Assembly: GCF_029338295.1 (NCBI RefSeq)
Contig: NZ_CP119793.1
Coordinates: 266,898-330,897, forward strand
Source of the DNA: Haladaptatus sp. QDMS2
GTDB lineage: Archaea; Halobacteriota; Halobacteria; Halobacteriales; Halococcaceae
DNA length: 64,000 nt
Direction of reading: 5' to 3'
Positions 62,676-64,000 of the stretch are shown here, in pieces; within the stretch, counting starts at the first letter, position 1; each line of letters opens with the position of its first letter. The notes beneath the pieces are model-generated. The model saw only the letters and a program-made list of their open reading frames with translations, was not told the origin of the DNA and did not search any database. A program made the translations under genes and the position numbers.

Positions 62676-62924
62676 GCTTTCACACGCCTACCATGTGATG
62701 TCTTCACAATCGATTTATAACTACTGGTTCTTAGCTCGAGATCTCTAACCAGCTGGGATATCCTGCCAGTCAATATCCGGTCGGCCTCATTCTTACCGAA
62801 TCACCGAAGATACTGTCAACTGAACACGCCATATTCGTCGGATTTTCACCCTTCATGGACGTTGTTTTCCAGTTATCCTCTTCGGACGCACATAGAGTTA
62901 AGAGACTTCGCGAGGGGCGTTCTA
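62676..62924. other. Divergent promoter region
   Basis: About 250 bp between the uronyl hydrolase and the glucuronidase-like gene, both transcribed away from it. No repeat was recognised; it probably contains shared control sites. Confidence 0.4.
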
Positions 62925-64000
62925 ATGACAGAGGTCGACCTGCTAATGTCCACGACTACTAGCCACGAACTCAGTATCGCGTATCGAACCAACTCTCCGC
63001 AACTCAGATTCGGCGTGAACGATCTCGTCGCTATCCTCGAATGCCGCGCTGCGGTCACCCAAACCAACCTCGGTGATTTATCAAGAAATGATTCACCGAG
63101 CATCGTTCTCCTCGGAAACAGCGCGGATAGAGACCAGCTGGCGGAGCTGACCGATGAAACTCTCATTCCGTCGTCTCATGACCCAGAAGGGTATACGATT
63201 TCCCGGATTCGAATCGGCGATGAATCCACCCTTCTCGTTTCGGCGGCTGACGACACCGGCGGAATGTACGGGGCGTTGGACCTCTGCGAGCAGCTTCGAG
63301 CGGGGACAAAAATCGAGGAAATCCAGGAGAAAACGGCGACTCCGTCAGTCGAGTTCCGTGCGCTCAAATTCAACCTCCCCTGGTCACCCTACCGCGATGG
63401 TGAGCAGACGGAGATTCATTTTGAGACGTGTCGGGATCTCGAGTTCTGGCGTGCGTTCCTTGACATGATGGCGCGCAACCGGTTTAACGCGCTGACGCTG
63501 TGGAATCTCCACCCGTTTCCCTACATGATCAAACCCCACGCCTATCCGGAAGCCAGCCCGTTCACGGACGAGGAACTGGAGCGATGGCAGAACTTTTGGC
63601 ACGAACTCTTTCGCATGGCGGCCAATCGCGGCGTCGAGACCTACATCGTCAATTGGAATATCCACACTACACCCGAATTCGCCGAGGCCCACGGCGTACA
63701 CCAGTACAACGATCCTGCAGATAAAATCAAAGAATACACGCGTGCGTGCGTCACGGAGGTACTAAACGAATACCCGAAGCTTACCGGTCTCGGGACGAGT
63801 GTCGCGAGTTGGACGGAGAACATGACGCCTGAAGCGAAGCATACCTGGCTTCAAGAGACGTTCGTAGAGGGAATCAAACGCGCCGACCGAGAAATTAAAC
63901 TCCTCCACCGATCGATCAAATCGCAGGCACTCGATGAGATGCGGCGAGTAATCGAGGCTGAGGCGGCGCTCGATAACGTTTCGGAGGTGCTCGTTCCGTC
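62925..64000 (+). CDS. Glucuronidase-like glycosidase, N-terminal part (runs off window)
   Basis: An open frame from ATG 62925 (alternative ATG 62946) runs to the window end without a stop, at least 358 residues. The N-terminal domain (about 1-130) ends in YTISRIRIGDESTLLVSAAD followed by DTGGMYGALDLCEQL, the small domain seen before the barrel in GH67, GH20 and GH84 enzymes. The barrel begins with FRALKFNLPWSPY, then NRFNALTLWNLHPFPYM and YIVNWNIHTTPEF. Best guess is an alpha-glucuronidase-like enzyme acting on plant-type polysaccharides, paired with the divergent uronyl hydrolase. The catalytic acids lie beyond what can be judged. Confidence 0.7.
   Translation, partial: MTEVDLLMSTTTSHELSIAYRTNSPQLRFGVNDLVAILECRAAVTQTNLGDLSRNDSPSIVLLGNSADRDQLAELTDETLIPSSHDPEGYTISRIRIGDESTLLVSAADDTGGMYGALDLCEQLRAGTKIEEIQEKTATPSVEFRALKFNLPWSPYRDGEQTEIHFETCRDLEFWRAFLDMMARNRFNALTLWNLHPFPYMIKPHAYPEASPFTDEELERWQNFWHELFRMAANRGVETYIVNWNIHTTPEFAEAHGVHQYNDPADKIKEYTRACVTEVLNEYPKLTGLGTSVASWTENMTPEAKHTWLQETFVEGIKRADREIKLLHRSIKSQALDEMRRVIEAEAALDNVSEVLVP

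Overview
The window is from a halophilic archaeon (Haloarchaea), most likely a plasmid or megaplasmid. Signs of this are the acidic GC-rich proteins, a TFB transcription factor, two Orc1/Cdc6 initiators with separate iteron families, a ParA partition operon, bat-type HTH regulators, two group II chaperonins, ISH-type transposase remnants and IS1341-type TnpB elements. No rRNA, tRNA or CRISPR array was found. I cannot name the species.

Layout. 0-1.4 kb: a CuA-type lipoprotein with a SHOCT membrane protein, and a small zinc protein. 1.5-19 kb: small plasmid-backbone genes (an AbiEii-like HTH/nucleotidyltransferase pair, DUF7568/7567/6166/7389-like proteins, ArdC-like, SWIM, DUF6788-like), many preceded by a recurring T-tract plus GC-rich hairpin. 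Cargo has been placed between or inside these genes: a two-gene operon with a PD-(D/E)XK-like nuclease (5.8-8.4 kb), a Vsr-like nuclease (8.8-10 kb), an HNH endonuclease lodged inside a backbone gene (10.8-11.4 kb), and an XPB-like helicase with a HEPN-like protein and a winged-helix protein (12-16.5 kb). 19-25 kb: origin 1, an orc1/cdc6 gene flanked by G-tract iterons, invaded by a TnpB element, with a second TnpB element beyond. 25-32 kb: an unknown 433-residue protein, TFB, a broken FAD oxidoreductase, a bat-type regulator and parA with its partner. 32-34.9 kb: origin 2 with its own iterons, then transposon debris. 35-38 kb: regulator, flavoprotein, DUF5519-like and MFS genes. 38-41 kb: a deleted ISH transposase, a 125-bp tandem repeat array and a tyrosine recombinase, followed by about 1.5 kb of AT-rich DNA without a recognisable gene.

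42.6-64 kb is a catabolic region: IclR regulator, FAD/Fe-S dehydrogenase, VOC protein, CitE-like lyase, galactonate-dehydratase-like enzyme, two aldo/keto reductases, malic enzyme, MFS transporter, CaiB-type CoA transferase, MaoC hydratase, two thermosome-like chaperonins, a GH105-like hydrolase and the start of a glucuronidase-like enzyme. It suggests uptake and oxidation of sugar acids (uronates/aldonates) and possibly CoA-dependent breakdown of a C5 dicarboxylate, feeding pyruvate and acetyl-CoA metabolism.

Eight genes in that catabolic region are each broken by a -1 shift, almost always explained by one missing G or C in a short G/C run. This uniform pattern suggests sequencing error more than decay, so these genes may be intact in the organism. 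The strongest candidates for undescribed biology are the 5.8-8.4 kb operon, the helicase/HEPN module, and the recurring 5' GC-hairpin element that marks the backbone genes.
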